Assembly (NCBI RefSeq): GCF_002160515.1
Contig: NZ_NFKS01000004.1
Location: 1-64,000 of the forward strand
DNA length: 64,000 bases
Direction: 5' to 3'
Source of the DNA: Anaeromassilibacillus sp. An172
Lineage (GTDB): Bacteria; Bacillota; Clostridia; Oscillospirales; Acutalibacteraceae
In this document: piece after piece, positions 63,442 through 64,000 of the stretch
How positions within the stretch are numbered: position 1 is the first letter of the stretch
Layout of the letters: every line of letters starts with the position of its first letter
Notes under the pieces: generated by a model
Database searches by the model: none
The model's input: only the letters and a program-made list of their open reading frames with translations
Told to the model about the DNA's origin: nothing
Program-made: the position numbers and the translations under genes

Positions 63442-64000
63442 GTGAAAATTGGAAATTTAAAATGGAGAAAAATAGCGTCCGCAGCGCTTGCCGGAATGAT
63501 TCTTTTATCATCCCTTCCGGCTTTCTCCGCACAGGAAAAGGAGCCGCTTGTTTCCTCCGTTCAGGAAAACAGCGAATCTGACGCTCTCAGACTCTGGTAT
63601 ACCGCACCATCTTCTAAATGCGGAGCCAGCGGAGAGAAAGACATTTGGCAGCAGTGCACTCTCCCAATCGGAAACGGAGATATCGGTGCAAATGTTTACG
63701 GAGAAATTGTAAACGAAAGGCTTACATTTAACGAAAAAACTCTGTGGACAGGCGGCCCAAGTGAAAGCAGACCGGATTATAACGGCGGAAATCTTACTCA
63801 AAACGGTCAGAACGGCGAAACAATGAAACAAATTCAGCAGCTTTTCGCAGAGGGAAAAGACGCTGAAGCTTCAAGCCTGTGCAATAAATTGGTTGGCACA
63901 AGTGACGGATACGGCTCTTATCAGTCATGGGGCAATATCTATTTCAACCATACAGGACTTAATGAAAACAACATTACAGGTTATGTTCGTGATTTGGATT
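63442..64000 (+). CDS. Secreted GH95 alpha-L-fucosidase, N-terminal part
   Basis: A gene that runs off the right edge, with 186 codons visible. It begins on GTG 63442 with AAAAGGAGTG about 8 nt upstream. A signal peptide covers about 1-30 (ending PAFSAQ). The GH95 N-terminal domain is clear from about 50 on: LWYTAPSS, then LPIGNGDIGANVYG and FNEKTLWTGGP. GH95 enzymes remove alpha-1,2-fucose from mucin or plant glycans (some act on L-galactose). It may end in a dockerin, as the neighbours do, but that lies outside the window. Confidence 0.93.
   Translation, partial: MKIGNLKWRKIASAALAGMILLSSLPAFSAQEKEPLVSSVQENSESDALRLWYTAPSSKCGASGEKDIWQQCTLPIGNGDIGANVYGEIVNERLTFNEKTLWTGGPSESRPDYNGGNLTQNGQNGETMKQIQQLFAEGKDAEASSLCNKLVGTSDGYGSYQSWGNIYFNHTGLNENNITGYVRDLD

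Noticed and set aside
63508-63831. 107-residue minus-strand ORF at the right edge
   Set aside because: It is antisense to the GH95 gene, which carries signal peptide and family motifs in the plus strand.

Overview
The window reads as chromosome of a low-GC, Gram-positive, anaerobic gut or rumen clostridium close to Ruminococcus (Oscillospiraceae). The evidence is the gene orders phoH-ybeY-dgkA-era-yqzL-recO and ylxM-ffh-rpsP-khpA-rimM-trmD, a SAM-I riboswitch on metK, a T-box on cysE-cysS, a spore-type PdaB-like deacetylase, a SpoIVFB-like M50 protease, and two secreted leucine-rich-repeat proteins that end in type I dockerins, the hallmark of cellulosome-forming ruminococci. Species cannot be set from the sequence alone.

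Layout. 1-3077 is an accessory patch: the 5' end of an IS256-family transposase with its terminal repeat, a DUF262-HNH (GmrSD-like) nuclease and a second zinc-type HNH protein, which together look like a defence module. 3314-8398 holds rlmD, murC and an HtrA protease with an unusual low-complexity cytoplasmic tail and helically phased repeats upstream. 9012-15316 is the least familiar stretch: an HTH-like protein, a 984-residue protein made of a Ser/Thr kinase, a NACHT-like NTPase, one membrane helix and an outside domain, a lipoprotein, then a convergent second lipoprotein. 15411-20589 carries two tandem HD-domain paralogues, tRNA-Leu, a YjjG-like phosphatase, the TIGR03936/TIGR03960 pair and the M50 protease. 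21386-27013 has a membrane-bound XRE regulator, a calcium P-type ATPase and metK under its riboswitch.

27471-40377 is largely housekeeping: trmB, a lipoprotein with an OmpR-type two-component pair, DUF1385, prmC, recA-recX-rimO-pgsA, and T-box-cysE-cysS. 40439-44961 holds the deacetylase, a GntR regulator with a large palindromic operator in front of a membrane protein, and the first dockerin LRR protein. 45008-51458 is mutS2, recO, yqzL, era, dgkA, ybeY and phoH on the minus strand. 51848-60262 is the SRP/ribosome operon, HPr, uvrC, rsmD-coaD, a coiled-coil protein and a GNAT acetyltransferase. 60429-64000 ends with an orphan, slightly degenerate response regulator, the second dockerin LRR protein and the start of a secreted GH95 fucosidase.

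The best candidate for an undescribed system is the 9012-14198 unit (HTH protein, kinase-NACHT-TM receptor, lipoprotein). A shared 13-nt box with identical spacing to a -10-like hexamer lies upstream of its first two genes. Several core promoters in the window have a clean 17-nt spacer, and most transcription units end in clear intrinsic terminators; these are listed individually.
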